Of a stretch of 64,000 nucleotides of DNA, positions 41,012 to 49,715 are shown one piece after another. The stretch spans positions 558,001 through 622,000 of the forward strand of contig NZ_QVID01000002.1 of the NCBI RefSeq assembly GCF_003413745.1. The letters are read 5' to 3'. The stretch comes from Marixanthomonas ophiurae (lineage in GTDB: Bacteria; Bacteroidota; Bacteroidia; Flavobacteriales; Flavobacteriaceae). Position 1 is the first letter of the stretch. Each line of letters begins with the position of its first letter. The notes beneath the pieces are model-generated. The model did no database searches, was not told where the DNA came from, and saw nothing but the letters and a program-made list of their open reading frames with translations. A program made the translations under genes and the position numbers.

Positions 41012-43435
41012 TTAAAATTTATAGGTAAAGTTGGCATATAATGCACGTGGTGTTTGCGGTGTAATGGTTGTCCAACCTTTATAATATTCTTTATTGAAAA
41101 CGTTATTCAATTTTAATCCTATGCGGTATTTATCGGCTTGATAAAAAACAGAAGCGTTTGCAACTGTGTATTCAGGAAGTATAAATTGACCCGCAGATCC
41201 ATAATCTATAGTTACACGCTCACTCGCACCATTAAATCCAGCACCAAGACCAAAACCGTCTAAAGCACCTTCTTGAAATTCATAGTTCGCCCAAAGGTTA
41301 TAAAGCGTCTCAGGACCAGCCTCTACAGGACGTGTACCTAATAAAACAGGGTTGTCGTTTTTTATAATTTCACTATTATTATTACTGAAACCAGCTTTAA
41401 TATTCAATCCACTAACAGGATTTGCATTTACTTCAACTTCAAAACCTTTACTTTCTACTTCACCACCTTGAATTTTATTAAATGGAGAAGAAGGGTCGGT
41501 AATTACTTTGTCGGTAACATTAATATCATAATAACTAATAGTTGCATGCAAGCGGTTGTTAAAGAAGTTTGTTTTTACTCCAAACTCTAACTGGTTTGCT
41601 TGTTCAGGATCAAAAGACTTTAACGTCTGCGCGCCATCTTGTGGGTCACCTACTAAAGCAGGGGCTACGTTGGTAAAACCATTTTGGTAGTTAGCAAATA
41701 CTGAAATCACATCTTTTATAGGCTGGTATAACAACCCAAACTTTGGTGAGAACGTACTTTGGTCGTAATCATCATCTGGATTTGTAAGGTCACCTTCGTT
41801 ATCAAATACATCAAACCGAACGCCGGCCATAGCAGAAAGAGTAGGTGTTATATTTAAAACATCGGAAACATATGCACTGTACACATGTGTTTTAGACTTA
41901 ATGTTATTAACTGTTTGAGAAGCTAATGCATCATCTACACCAGCGGTAGTTAACGGGTATGAATCATCTTCAACCTCTTCAGTAAAAGGATCATCACCAA
42001 TTGTTTGTCCGTTGGGTCTCACATTTCCGTAGAAAGCATAGCCCGTACTATTATCTGTTACGGTTGAATTAAAATAATCAACACCTGCTACTACGCGATT
42101 CCTAAGGTTTCCTAGTTTAAAATCCCCGATAAAGTTTTGCTGAATATCGGTTGTGTTGGTCCGTGAGTTCTGTTTGTTGATCAAACGGCTAAAGGTAGTT
42201 CCTTCCAAAATTCCGTAGTCAAATAAGTAAGAGTAATATCCATCTGTTGACGTACTACTTTTTGAAAGAATGGTTTGTGACTGCCAAGTATCGGACAACT
42301 TATAATCCATCTCCACGCGGTAATTTGCTGAAGGATTTGTAAGTGTTAAGGCATTACTTGTAAACGATAACTTATTATTATAGTTAAGTTCGTCTAGATT
42401 TCCAGCTCTAGAGGGAGCTGAACGGTTTAAAAATAAGAAAGTTGGATTGGTTTGTTCGGCTTGAGTAATTTCGGCATAAAAAGAAAATGACAACCGATTG
42501 TTTACTTTATACGATAGGGAAGGAGCCACAAAAAATGATTTTCTGAAACCTGCATCTTGAAAACTATCTTCGGTAGAATAGGATGTATTTAAACGAAAAT
42601 AAATATTATTCTCTTTATCCAATGGTGTATTCAAATCAGCCGAAATCATATTTAATCCATACGTTCCAGAGGTAAATGAAACTTCCCCACCAAAACCAAT
42701 ATATGGTTTTTTGGTAACAACATTTATTAATCCACCATATGATGTTACTGTACTACCAAATAAAGTAGCTGAAGGACCTTTAATTACTTCAATACGTTCA
42801 ATATTAGCAGCGTTAATCGTACCATTAGTAATTCCTGGAACACCGTTTACCAATTGTGGTTGTACCGAAAATCCTCGTAAAGAATAGTATCCTGCACCGT
42901 CACCACCACGCCCTGTAGAAGACCATAATTTTTCAATACCGGTTGCATTTTTAAGGGCATCTTCAAAGTTGGTGGTTATTTGCGACTTCAGTAAATCGGT
43001 TGTAATTGTGCTGTATACCTGTGGGTTTTCAAGATCTTCTAATGGTAATTTTGAAACATAAGCTGTTTTTTTACGGGAGAACTTATTTCTACGCTCTCCA
43101 TTTACAACAACCTCTTGTAGAATTTCGTTTCCTTCATACATGATGATGGAAGGGATTTGCTTGGTTTCATTTTCTAAAAGGGTAACGGTTACTTCGTGGT
43201 TTTTAAAGCCTACATATGAAAAGTAAATGGTATGTGTTCCTTCAGAAATACCATCAATTTCAAAATGACCGTCCCTATCGGTTTGAGCGCCTTTCTGAGC
43301 GTTTTTCACAAAAACATTAACACCCAAAAGAGGCGTGTTGTTTGCATCTGTTACATTTCCTTCAATTTTTGCTGTTTGAGCAGTAGCGCCTGCAAATGCT
43401 AATAGAATTAAAATTAGGTGGGGTAATTTATACAT
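41012..43435 (-). CDS. TonB-dependent siderophore receptor
   Basis: An 807-residue outer-membrane receptor. Signal peptide 1-19 (cut near ATAQ); a carboxypeptidase-regulatory-like (CarbopepD_reg_2) domain at about 22-100 (GNVTDANNTPLLGVNVFVKN); the plug at 130-245 (TTDLLKSQITTNFEDALKNA, GGDGAGYYSLRGF, IERIEVIKGPSATLFG, YGGLINVVTKKP); and the beta-barrel to the C-terminal Phe (NVFNKEYYKGWT, YANFTYKF). The plug motifs and LRGF are those of FhuA/FpvA-type siderophore receptors. The operon partners favour ferric-siderophore import. A dyad 77 bp upstream may be an iron-response site. Confidence 0.94.
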   Translation of the reverse strand: MYKLPHLILILLAFAGATAQTAKIEGNVTDANNTPLLGVNVFVKNAQKGAQTDRDGHFEIDGISEGTHTIYFSYVGFKNHEVTVTLLENETKQIPSIIMYEGNEILQEVVVNGERRNKFSRKKTAYVSKLPLEDLENPQVYSTITTDLLKSQITTNFEDALKNATGIEKLWSSTGRGGDGAGYYSLRGFSVQPQLVNGVPGITNGTINAANIERIEVIKGPSATLFGSTVTSYGGLINVVTKKPYIGFGGEVSFTSGTYGLNMISADLNTPLDKENNIYFRLNTSYSTEDSFQDAGFRKSFFVAPSLSYKVNNRLSFSFYAEITQAEQTNPTFLFLNRSAPSRAGNLDELNYNNKLSFTSNALTLTNPSANYRVEMDYKLSDTWQSQTILSKSSTSTDGYYSYLFDYGILEGTTFSRLINKQNSRTNTTDIQQNFIGDFKLGNLRNRVVAGVDYFNSTVTDNSTGYAFYGNVRPNGQTIGDDPFTEEVEDDSYPLTTAGVDDALASQTVNNIKSKTHVYSAYVSDVLNITPTLSAMAGVRFDVFDNEGDLTNPDDDYDQSTFSPKFGLLYQPIKDVISVFANYQNGFTNVAPALVGDPQDGAQTLKSFDPEQANQLEFGVKTNFFNNRLHATISYYDINVTDKVITDPSSPFNKIQGGEVESKGFEVEVNANPVSGLNIKAGFSNNNSEIIKNDNPVLLGTRPVEAGPETLYNLWANYEFQEGALDGFGLGAGFNGASERVTIDYGSAGQFILPEYTVANASVFYQADKYRIGLKLNNVFNKEYYKGWTTITPQTPRALYANFTYKF

Positions 43436-43511
43436 TTATTGTTATTTAGACTTGATATAGATAGTTAATTTTGATGCAAAACTAATAACCCTTTTTGATA
43501 CTTCAAAAGTT

Positions 43512-43532
43512 TATTTAGATTAATTTTAAATA
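43512..43532. promoter_or_regulatory. AT-rich imperfect dyad upstream of the siderophore receptor
   Basis: A 21-bp imperfect palindrome starting TATTTAGAT and ending TTTTAAATA (8 of 10 arm positions pair). The half-site TTATTTAGA also occurs at 43442-43450, nearer the receptor ATG. Placed 77 bp before the receptor start, it is a candidate metal-regulator operator, for example for a Fur- or DtxR-type protein. Confidence 0.35.
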
Positions 43533-43649
43533 GAATAATTAGAGGTAGTTGTAGGTTGCTTTAAATTAAGTGTTTATACGTAAAAAAAATACTTAAAAGT
43601 GATTAGTTTCTAAAATAGGCTGTACATTCTTTTACCAGAATATAAAACG

Positions 43650-43657
43650 TACCTTTG
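43650..43657 (+). promoter_or_regulatory. Candidate -7 promoter element (TACCTTTG) of the DEAD-box gene
   Basis: TACCTTTG is 26 bp before the ATG at 43684 and fits TAnnTTTG. Confidence 0.45.
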
Positions 43658-43683
43658 CATCCTAAAACAATAGTAAACGCTAT

Positions 43684-44802
43684 ATGGCAACATTTCAACA
43701 AGTAGGAATTCAGAAAGAATTTATAAAGGCATTAAAAGAGTTAAATATTACAACTCCAACTGAAATTCAAGAAGCTGTCATTCCACTTTTATTAAAATCG
43801 AAAACCGATTTAGTAGGCTTAGCACAAACCGGTACAGGTAAAACAGCTGCTTACGGCCTACCATTACTACAAAATATTGAACCTTCAAAAGCAGTCGTGC
43901 AAGCATTAATTTTAGCGCCAACACGCGAGTTGGTACAACAAATTCAAAAGCAGCTTTTCAGGTTTACCAAATATGCTCCAGAAAAGATTTTTGCTGAAGG
44001 TGTATATGGCGGTGAAAAAATTGATATACAAATAAAAAGATTAAAACGCCCTACTCATATAATCGTGGCTACTCCAGGAAGGTTGATGGATTTAATGAAA
44101 CGAGGTGATGTTAGTTTGCAAACAATAAATACGCTTGTGTTAGATGAAGCTGATGAAATGTTGAGCATGGGCTTTAAGCAAGACCTCAATAAAATATTAG
44201 AACAAGCAAATAAGCAACGTAATACGTGGTTATTTTCAGCTACCATGCCTGAGGATATTAAAAAGATTGTCAAAACCTACATGGATGCCAATGCTGCGAA
44301 AATTGAAGTGAATAAGAATAGCTTGGTCAATGCTAATATTTCGCATTACTACATAAAAACCTCATTAAAAGAAAAAGTCGAAAACTTAATTCGCTTGATG
44401 GATACCTTAAAAGATGATCGAGGAATCATTTTTTGCCGTACCAAAGCAGGTACCCAAAAACTTACTGATATATTAAAAGAAGACGGTTTTTCAGTAGCTG
44501 CATTAGAAGGCGATATGCAACAAAAAGAACGCGATAAAGTAATGCGCGCCTTTAAAAAGGAAAATGTACAAATACTTATTTCTACAGATGTTTCCGCGAG
44601 AGGGATTGATGTAAACAACCTTGGGTTTGTAATTCATTACCAATTACCCGATCAACAAGAATATTACACACACCGAAGTGGGCGTACGGCAAGAGCAGGA
44701 AAAACAGGCTCTTCCATTGCGTTGATTTTACCAAGTGAATTGCAAGAGATTCACCAGTTACAGAAAACACTCGGTATAAAATTTAAAGAATCAATACTAT
44801 AA
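43684..44802 (+). CDS. DEAD-box RNA helicase
   Basis: A 372-residue RNA-dependent ATPase with the whole set of DEAD-box motifs: Q motif (GIQKEFIKALKELNITTPTE), I AQTGTGKTAAYGLP, Ia PTRELVQQ, II VLDEADEMLS, III FSATMP, IV IIFCRT, V STDVSARGIDV and VI HRSGRTARAGKTG. It has no extended C-terminal tail, unlike CsdA or most RhlE proteins, so it is a minimal core helicase of the RhlE/RhlB-like class, acting in RNA folding, ribosome assembly or decay. The DUF1456 gene follows by 6 bp and is probably co-transcribed. Confidence 0.94.
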   Translation: MATFQQVGIQKEFIKALKELNITTPTEIQEAVIPLLLKSKTDLVGLAQTGTGKTAAYGLPLLQNIEPSKAVVQALILAPTRELVQQIQKQLFRFTKYAPEKIFAEGVYGGEKIDIQIKRLKRPTHIIVATPGRLMDLMKRGDVSLQTINTLVLDEADEMLSMGFKQDLNKILEQANKQRNTWLFSATMPEDIKKIVKTYMDANAAKIEVNKNSLVNANISHYYIKTSLKEKVENLIRLMDTLKDDRGIIFCRTKAGTQKLTDILKEDGFSVAALEGDMQQKERDKVMRAFKKENVQILISTDVSARGIDVNNLGFVIHYQLPDQQEYYTHRSGRTARAGKTGSSIALILPSELQEIHQLQKTLGIKFKESIL

Positions 44803-44808
44803 AATAAT

Positions 44809-45063
44809 ATGGCTTTAACGAATAATGACATTATGAAAAAACTTCGCGTGGCACACAAGTTACGTGATGACGATATTGTAAAAATTTGTGCTTTGGTAGA
44901 CTTTAAGGTTTCAAAAAGTGAAATGGGCGCTATTTTCCGGAAGGAAGATCACCCAAAGTATATGGAGTGTGGCGATCAATTTCTTCGGAATTTTTTAAAC
45001 GGATTAGTTGTGCATCTTCGTGGCCCGATGCCACCGAAGAAAAAGAAAGAACCCTCAAAGTAA
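44809..45063 (+). CDS. Single-repeat DUF1456 protein
   Basis: An 84-residue protein that matches one repeat of DUF1456 (E. coli YehS has two): TNNDIMKKLRVAHKLRDDDI followed by MGAIFRKEDHPKY and FLRNFLNGLVVHLRG. It ends in a Lys-rich tail (PPKKKKEPSK), which suggests nucleic-acid binding. Function unknown. It lies between the helicase (6 bp) and the Crp-type gene (13 bp), so the three may share a transcript. Confidence 0.85.
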   Translation: MALTNNDIMKKLRVAHKLRDDDIVKICALVDFKVSKSEMGAIFRKEDHPKYMECGDQFLRNFLNGLVVHLRGPMPPKKKKEPSK

Positions 45064-45076
45064 AACAAGCTTTGTT

Positions 45077-45670
45077 ATGGAGTGTGAAACGTTTCAATCA
45101 TATTTAATGAATAGAGGAGTTACCGAAACACAATTTGATGAATTGGCTCCTTTTTTACGATCCGAAACGTTTTCAAAAGGGGAAATAGTGCTACAACAAG
45201 GTGAAACGTGCAAAGCGTCTATGTTTGTTGAAAAAGGCTTGCTTCGAGCCTACACGTTAGATGAAAACGGCAAAGAGCATATTGTTCAATTTGCTCCGGA
45301 AAATTGGTTTATTGGCGATAGAGGAAGCATCTATTTTAACGATCCTTCTTATTTTATTATTGATGTAATAGAGACTGCTGAAGTCGTGTTTGTAACAGAA
45401 GAATTTATTGAAAAGGCTTCAGAATTGAGTGCTTCTTTTAGAAAATTCAATAAAAAGCTACTTCATAATCACATTCAACAGCTACAAAAAAGAATTGATT
45501 TGCTGTTGGGTGCTTCCGCAGAAAAAAGGTATTTAAACTTCATTGAATTATACCCCGATTTACTATTTCGCGTGCCACAATGGATGATTGCTTCCTACTT
45601 GGGAATTACTCCTGAAAGCCTGAGCCGAGTGAGAAAATTGTTGGCCGATAAAAATTTTACACCTAATTAA
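45077..45670 (+). CDS. Crp/Fnr-family transcriptional regulator
   Basis: A 197-residue regulator. Residues 15-120 form the cyclic-nucleotide-binding-like beta roll (FSKGEIVLQQGETCKASMFV, GKEHIVQFAPENWFIGDRGS), and residues 145-195 the winged helix with the HTH VPQWMIASYLGITPESLSRV. Phosphate-binding residues for cAMP are not clear, so the ligand is uncertain. The start at 45077 (MECETFQSY) follows the DUF1456 stop by 13 bp; a longer frame from 45008 overlaps that gene. It converges on the pirin operon (21 bp between stops). Confidence 0.9.
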   Translation: MECETFQSYLMNRGVTETQFDELAPFLRSETFSKGEIVLQQGETCKASMFVEKGLLRAYTLDENGKEHIVQFAPENWFIGDRGSIYFNDPSYFIIDVIETAEVVFVTEEFIEKASELSASFRKFNKKLLHNHIQQLQKRIDLLLGASAEKRYLNFIELYPDLLFRVPQWMIASYLGITPESLSRVRKLLADKNFTPN

Positions 45671-45691
45671 TTAGATTCCACCATTTTTAAA

Positions 45692-46561
45692 TTATTCAGG
45701 TAAGGGTACAAAGTCAGTTTCTCTTGGTACTTTCGGAAATCGTTGCGCTTTCCAATCATCTCTGGCTTTTTGTATCGTTTCTTTTTCCGAAGCCACAAAA
45801 TTCCAGTGTATATGTCGTTCTTCAGGGAAAGGGTCGCCTCCAAAAATATATACGGTTGAATTTTCAGCCATTTCAAACTCGCATAAGGAGCTGTCTTTTG
45901 CTACCATTATTTGTTTGGGTTCATATATATTTCCTTCGCTGTAAACGGCACCTTCCAAAATATACAACCCGCTTTCACCAAATAAATCATTCCCTAAGGT
46001 TATTTTCTGTCGGGAGGTGTTTTTCAACTCGATAAAATACAAATTACTGTGTACTGGTACGGGTGATTTTTTCCCCAGTACTTCTCCGGCTATCAATTTA
46101 ATAGTTACCCCATTTTCAACCCATTCAGGAATATCCTTTTTATTAATATGATGAAACGAAGGTGCCGTTGCTTCTAGATTTTTAGGAAGGGCTACCCAAA
46201 TTTGTAATCCGTGTAGCGTTTTGTGTGTATTCCGAAGATAATCGGGCGTTCGCTCTGAATGTACGACTCCTTTTCCGGCCGTCATCCAATTAACGGCACC
46301 GGGTTTAATTTCTATTTCGGTTCCTAAACTATCCCTATGCATAATAGAACCTTCGAATAAATAGGTTAAGGTAGAAAGCCCAATATGCGGATGCGGCGGT
46401 ACATCAAGATTTTCTTTCTCGTTCATTACAGCAGGTCCCATGTGGTCTATAAAAGCAAAAGGCCCCACCATTCGCTTACTTCGGAAAGGAAGCAACCTGC
46501 CAACCATAAAATTACCGATGTTGGCAGCGCGTTCTGGAATAATGGTTTGTATGTTTGACAT
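45692..46561 (-). CDS. Pirin-family cupin protein
   Basis: A 289-residue bicupin. The N-terminal cupin contains the metal ligands of pirins: PPHPHIGLSTLTYLFEG (two His) and TAGKGVVHSERTPD (His and Glu). The C-terminal cupin has VHSNLYFIEL and FGGDPFPEERHIHWNFV, closing the fold. Pirins are Fe-binding proteins; some are quercetin dioxygenases, others bind transcription factors. It is the last gene in a four-gene minus-strand operon with a second pirin. Confidence 0.93.
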   Translation of the reverse strand: MSNIQTIIPERAANIGNFMVGRLLPFRSKRMVGPFAFIDHMGPAVMNEKENLDVPPHPHIGLSTLTYLFEGSIMHRDSLGTEIEIKPGAVNWMTAGKGVVHSERTPDYLRNTHKTLHGLQIWVALPKNLEATAPSFHHINKKDIPEWVENGVTIKLIAGEVLGKKSPVPVHSNLYFIELKNTSRQKITLGNDLFGESGLYILEGAVYSEGNIYEPKQIMVAKDSSLCEFEMAENSTVYIFGGDPFPEERHIHWNFVASEKETIQKARDDWKAQRFPKVPRETDFVPLPE

Positions 46562-46564
46562 AAG

Positions 46565-47494
46565 CTATATGTTTTCTAAAGAAGGAACTTCTAATTCATC
46601 AATATCCCAATTCGCCAGACTAGCTCCGGCGCGGTAAGCAGACTCCATAAAAGCCATTAACGCTTCTCTTGGGTTTATTTTTGTAAGAAGGTCGTTGTAT
46701 TTTAAAATAGCCATCGGACTTCCGTTGGCATCCATCCAAAAAGCACTATCAGGTTGTAAAGATTTTTTATCAACCCCTTCAGGTGCAGGATAAGTATAGG
46801 AATAAAAGGCAGGTTCTTTCATATTGTCATCTCCTGCCCAAAATCCGAAACTAATACATTCATGGGTGTACGCATCTTTGTCCGATATTCTCGCTTCTTT
46901 AGGCATAGGTGGCGCTTTTTTTCCTGAAAAGTGTGTAACTGCTATATCCATAGAGTGCCAGTAGACGTGAACTGGACAGGTTTTTCCGTAAAAGCGACCA
47001 CTAAACTCTTTAAACACGCCATCTACCCATTGAAAGGTTTTCCACAACTTGGTGATATAATCTTGGTTGTAATGATGGTACGTTGTTATTTCAGAAAAAG
47101 ACTCTTCAATACCCAAGTCATAAGGTTTTTCTACCATATTTACTGGAATACTAAAGTCGGAAAGGATTCCTAAAAGTTTTTTATAAAAGTCAGCTACGGT
47201 TAACCCTTCTTGAAGATCAAATTGCGCCGATTCCCCCTTACTTGTATCCACTTCTAACTTATGAGAAAGGATGTTTAATGTAATGGTAAAGGTGCTTTCT
47301 CCCGAATTATAGAAAACAGGCCCGGTTGTAAATCCTTTGGTATCTATATATTCGGTTATGTACCACCAATGATTTTTTCTATGGGATAATGATAACCGTA
47401 TTTTCCCTATTATTTGAAGAAATAAATGAAGGGTTAGCTTACTCTTTTCATTTCCGGTATATGGAAGTTGCTGTAAACGGGTTGCTGTTTTCAT
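46565..47494 (-). CDS. DUF5996 family protein
   Basis: A 309-residue cytosolic protein with the DUF5996 pattern: KIRLSLSHRKNHWWYITEYI near residue 31, FYKKLLGILSDFSIPVNMVE near residue 108, a His/Trp-rich stretch (FSGRFYGKTCPVHVYWHSMD), and SFGFWAGDDNMKEPAFYSYT near residue 215. Function unknown. It lies 3 bp before the first pirin and 35 bp after the second, which suggests one transcript. Confidence 0.85.
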   Translation of the reverse strand: MKTATRLQQLPYTGNEKSKLTLHLFLQIIGKIRLSLSHRKNHWWYITEYIDTKGFTTGPVFYNSGESTFTITLNILSHKLEVDTSKGESAQFDLQEGLTVADFYKKLLGILSDFSIPVNMVEKPYDLGIEESFSEITTYHHYNQDYITKLWKTFQWVDGVFKEFSGRFYGKTCPVHVYWHSMDIAVTHFSGKKAPPMPKEARISDKDAYTHECISFGFWAGDDNMKEPAFYSYTYPAPEGVDKKSLQPDSAFWMDANGSPMAILKYNDLLTKINPREALMAFMESAYRAGASLANWDIDELEVPSLENI

Positions 47495-47529
47495 ATCATT
47501 GCTTTTTTAAAGTTACTGAATTTTTGTTA

Positions 47530-48405
47530 CTATTCTAAATACCCAAACTTACCCATATTAAAATCATTGATTGCTTGCGTCAATTCTTCTCTAGTGTTCA
47601 TTACAAACGGGCCTTGAGCAGCGATGGGTTCTTTAATGGGTTCGCCGCTTAAAATTAATACCACAGCATCTTCCGAAGCTTCAACCGTAAACGTTTCGCC
47701 TTGATTTTCAAACAATACAAAATGATCGGTCGGTACTGTTTCTGATTCATTTACGGTTACGCTACCTTCAATAACCAATAGACAGGTGTTGTAGTTTTCA
47801 GGAAAAGTAAAGTCTGCAGTTCCGCTTTTGTTCAATCGAGCATTCATCATATGTACAGGAGTGAAAGTAGAGGCAGAGCCTTTAGTATCTTTATAGCTTC
47901 CTGCAATTACCTCAATAGTACCAGAATTATTAGGCAATTCATGGCTGTTGATTTCATCAGCAGAAAGCGCCTGGTATTTCGGTTTCGACATTTTATCCTT
48001 TGCGGGAAGGTTTACCCACAGTTGTACCATCTGAAAGTCTCCTCCGGCTTTACTGAATTCTTCTTCGTGGTATTCTTTATGTAACACACCAGAAGCTGCC
48101 GTCATCCATTGTACACCGCCTTCTCCAATTACACCGCCCCCACCGCTACTATCGTGATGGGCAACTTTACCTTTATACGCAATGGTCACCGTTTCAAATC
48201 CACGATGTGGATGCACGCCCACACCTCTTGGCGTATCAGTGGGAGGGAAGTAGAATTTGGAGTTGTAATCCAGCATGATAAACGGACTCATACGTTCCAT
48301 ATCCAATCTAAATCCACTGGGGATAAAGTTGTGTACTCGAAAACCGTCACCTACAAAATGAGGTGCTCTGGGTTCCGCTACTAATTCTATATTTTTTGTA
48401 CTCAT
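47530..48405 (-). CDS. Pirin-family cupin protein, second copy
   Basis: A 291-residue pirin. The metal set is VHPHRGFETVTIAYKG and TAASGVLHKEYHEEE (His, His, His, Glu). The last part has LILSGEPIKEPIAAQGPFVM, the typical conserved C-terminal motif of YhhW/YhaK-type pirins, some of which are quercetinases. It differs much from the other pirin in this operon, so the two were not formed by recent duplication. It is 2 bp after the GNAT gene. Confidence 0.93.
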   Translation of the reverse strand: MSTKNIELVAEPRAPHFVGDGFRVHNFIPSGFRLDMERMSPFIMLDYNSKFYFPPTDTPRGVGVHPHRGFETVTIAYKGKVAHHDSSGGGGVIGEGGVQWMTAASGVLHKEYHEEEFSKAGGDFQMVQLWVNLPAKDKMSKPKYQALSADEINSHELPNNSGTIEVIAGSYKDTKGSASTFTPVHMMNARLNKSGTADFTFPENYNTCLLVIEGSVTVNESETVPTDHFVLFENQGETFTVEASEDAVVLILSGEPIKEPIAAQGPFVMNTREELTQAINDFNMGKFGYLE

Positions 48406-48407
48406 AA

Positions 48408-48701
48408 CTATTCTTGTTTATTGTGAAATATTGAATTTTCCTGATATTCAGGATGCCTGTCAATGTAGCTTTTAATAAAAGGACAATATGGTTTTACTTT
48501 CAGATTGTGCTCAGCAGCATAGTCTAAAATGCCTTTTGCAATAAAAGTACCAACTCCTTTTCCGGAAAGCTCTTCTGGAACTTCAGTATGCGTAAAAGCA
48601 ATTTTGTCTTTATTGAGTTTGTAATCCGCAAAAGCCACTAAGCCTTCTATGTGAACTTCAAAACGGTTCTCTTTTTCGTTCTTAATTAATTGATAGTCCA
48701 T
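48408..48701 (-). CDS. GNAT-like N-acetyltransferase (YjdJ family)
   Basis: A 97-residue minimal GNAT protein. The acetyl-CoA loop is LSGKGVGTFIAKGILDYA near residue 45, and the conserved end LKVKPYCPFIKSYIDRHPEY is that of the short YjdJ/GTLF3B-like group. Substrate unknown. It is the first gene of the pirin operon, 2 bp before the second pirin. Confidence 0.9.
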   Translation of the reverse strand: MDYQLIKNEKENRFEVHIEGLVAFADYKLNKDKIAFTHTEVPEELSGKGVGTFIAKGILDYAAEHNLKVKPYCPFIKSYIDRHPEYQENSIFHNKQE

Positions 48702-48813
48702 AGTTTATTTGTTTTATTCAAAGATAAAGAAGGTTTTTAATTTGTACATTGATGTATGATAAGAAGTAATTTTGTAGATTTTATTAGAAAACAGTTGCAA
48801 GATATTTTTATTC

Positions 48814-48829
48814 ATCGTAATATTGCAAT
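48814..48829. promoter_or_regulatory. Candidate ArsR operator in front of arsR
   Basis: ATCGTA-ATAT-TGCAAT ends 15 bp before the arsR ATG and overlaps the perfect 12-bp palindrome ATATTGCAATAT (48820-48831). It shares the left half-site ATCGTA and the 4-bp spacing with the dyad at 49199-49214, as expected for two sites of one ArsR-type repressor. Confidence 0.5.
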
Positions 48830-48844
48830 ATAACAATTAATGTA

Positions 48845-49180
48845 ATGGGAATTACCAAATCTGAAATATTTACAGTACAGCAAAACCAACTGGCACAGTT
48901 TGCGAAAGCCTTTTCGCATCCTGCTAGAGTTGCTATTTTGCAGTACTTATTTAAAACGGAGAGTTGTGTATGTGGAAGCCTTGTAGACGAAATAGGGTTG
49001 GCACAGGCAACCATTTCTCAGCATTTAAAGGAATTAAAAAACTTGGGGCTTATACAAGGAACGGTAGAAGGTACCAGCGTTTGTTACTGTATCAATACAA
49101 CTGTTTGGGATGAAATGAAAGCGGTTTTAACTTCTTTTTTAAACCAAGATACAGATGTAGCTGAAGATAGTTGTTGCTAA
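48845..49180 (+). CDS. arsR: ArsR-family metalloregulator
   Basis: A 111-residue winged-helix repressor. The recognition helix is in IGLAQATISQHLKELKNLGL, and the metal site is CVCG in ESCVCGSLVDE, the ELCVCDL-like arsenite motif. A C-terminal Cys pair (EDSCC) may add to metal binding. It should release DNA when As(III) or Sb(III) binds. It is the first gene of the operon ending with acr3; a dyad overlaps its leader and another lies between it and the next gene. Confidence 0.93.
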   Translation: MGITKSEIFTVQQNQLAQFAKAFSHPARVAILQYLFKTESCVCGSLVDEIGLAQATISQHLKELKNLGLIQGTVEGTSVCYCINTTVWDEMKAVLTSFLNQDTDVAEDSCC

Positions 49181-49198
49181 AAAAATTTACATGAATCA

Positions 49199-49214
49199 AT
49201 CGTATTATTACGAT
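49199..49214. promoter_or_regulatory. Candidate ArsR operator in front of the DUF6428 gene
   Basis: ATCGTA-TTAT-TACGAT is a perfect 6-bp dyad with a 4-bp centre, 16 bp before the ATG at 49231. Its left half is the same as in the site in front of arsR, so the operon may have a second ArsR-controlled start or a second operator. Confidence 0.5.
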
Positions 49215-49230
49215 AATAAAACTATATACT

Positions 49231-49707
49231 ATGAAACTTTCTGAAATAAAAAACATTTTAAAACAATCTGAAACCATTGCATTTGAATTGCCTAATGGCT
49301 CTTTAGTACCGAATCACTTTCACGTAACCGAAGTAGGAAAAGTAACCAAAAACTTCATCGATTGTGGCGGCACAGTTAGAAATGAAGAAGTAGTTAATTT
49401 TCAACTTTGGGAAGCAGACGATTATGATCACCGTTTACATCCTGAAAAACTGGTAAATATTATTGAACTTTCTGAAAAAACGCTTCAGATAGATGATTCA
49501 TTAGAGATTGAAGTTGAATATCAAGGTGCTACCATCGGAAAATATGGATTGGATTTTAATGGAAGACACTTCACATTAACAACCAAGCAAACCGATTGTT
49601 TGGCAAAAGAGAACTGTGGAGTACCTGAAACTAAACAGAAAAAAAACCTTTCTGAATTAAAAGCAGAACCAGCAGCTTCATGTAGTCCTAATTCGGGTTG
49701 TTGCTAA
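49231..49707 (+). CDS. DUF6428 family protein with Cys-rich tail
   Basis: A 158-residue cytosolic protein of the DUF6428 type that occurs in arsenic operons of Bacteroidota. The body (LPNGSLVPNHFHVTEVGKVT near residue 20, LWEADDYDHRLHPEKL near residue 68) has several His residues. The C-terminal 35 residues carry Cys at TDCLAKENCG, ASCSP and the terminal GCC, a likely As(III) site. Function not established; a chaperone or detoxifying enzyme is possible. Confidence 0.85.
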   Translation: MKLSEIKNILKQSETIAFELPNGSLVPNHFHVTEVGKVTKNFIDCGGTVRNEEVVNFQLWEADDYDHRLHPEKLVNIIELSEKTLQIDDSLEIEVEYQGATIGKYGLDFNGRHFTLTTKQTDCLAKENCGVPETKQKKNLSELKAEPAASCSPNSGCC

Positions 49708-49715
49708 TTTAAAAA

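Noticed and set aside
45667-45876. 69-codon minus-strand frame at the end of the pirin gene
   Set aside because: It overlaps the pirin frame in another phase and has no features; the pirin C terminus is well supported.
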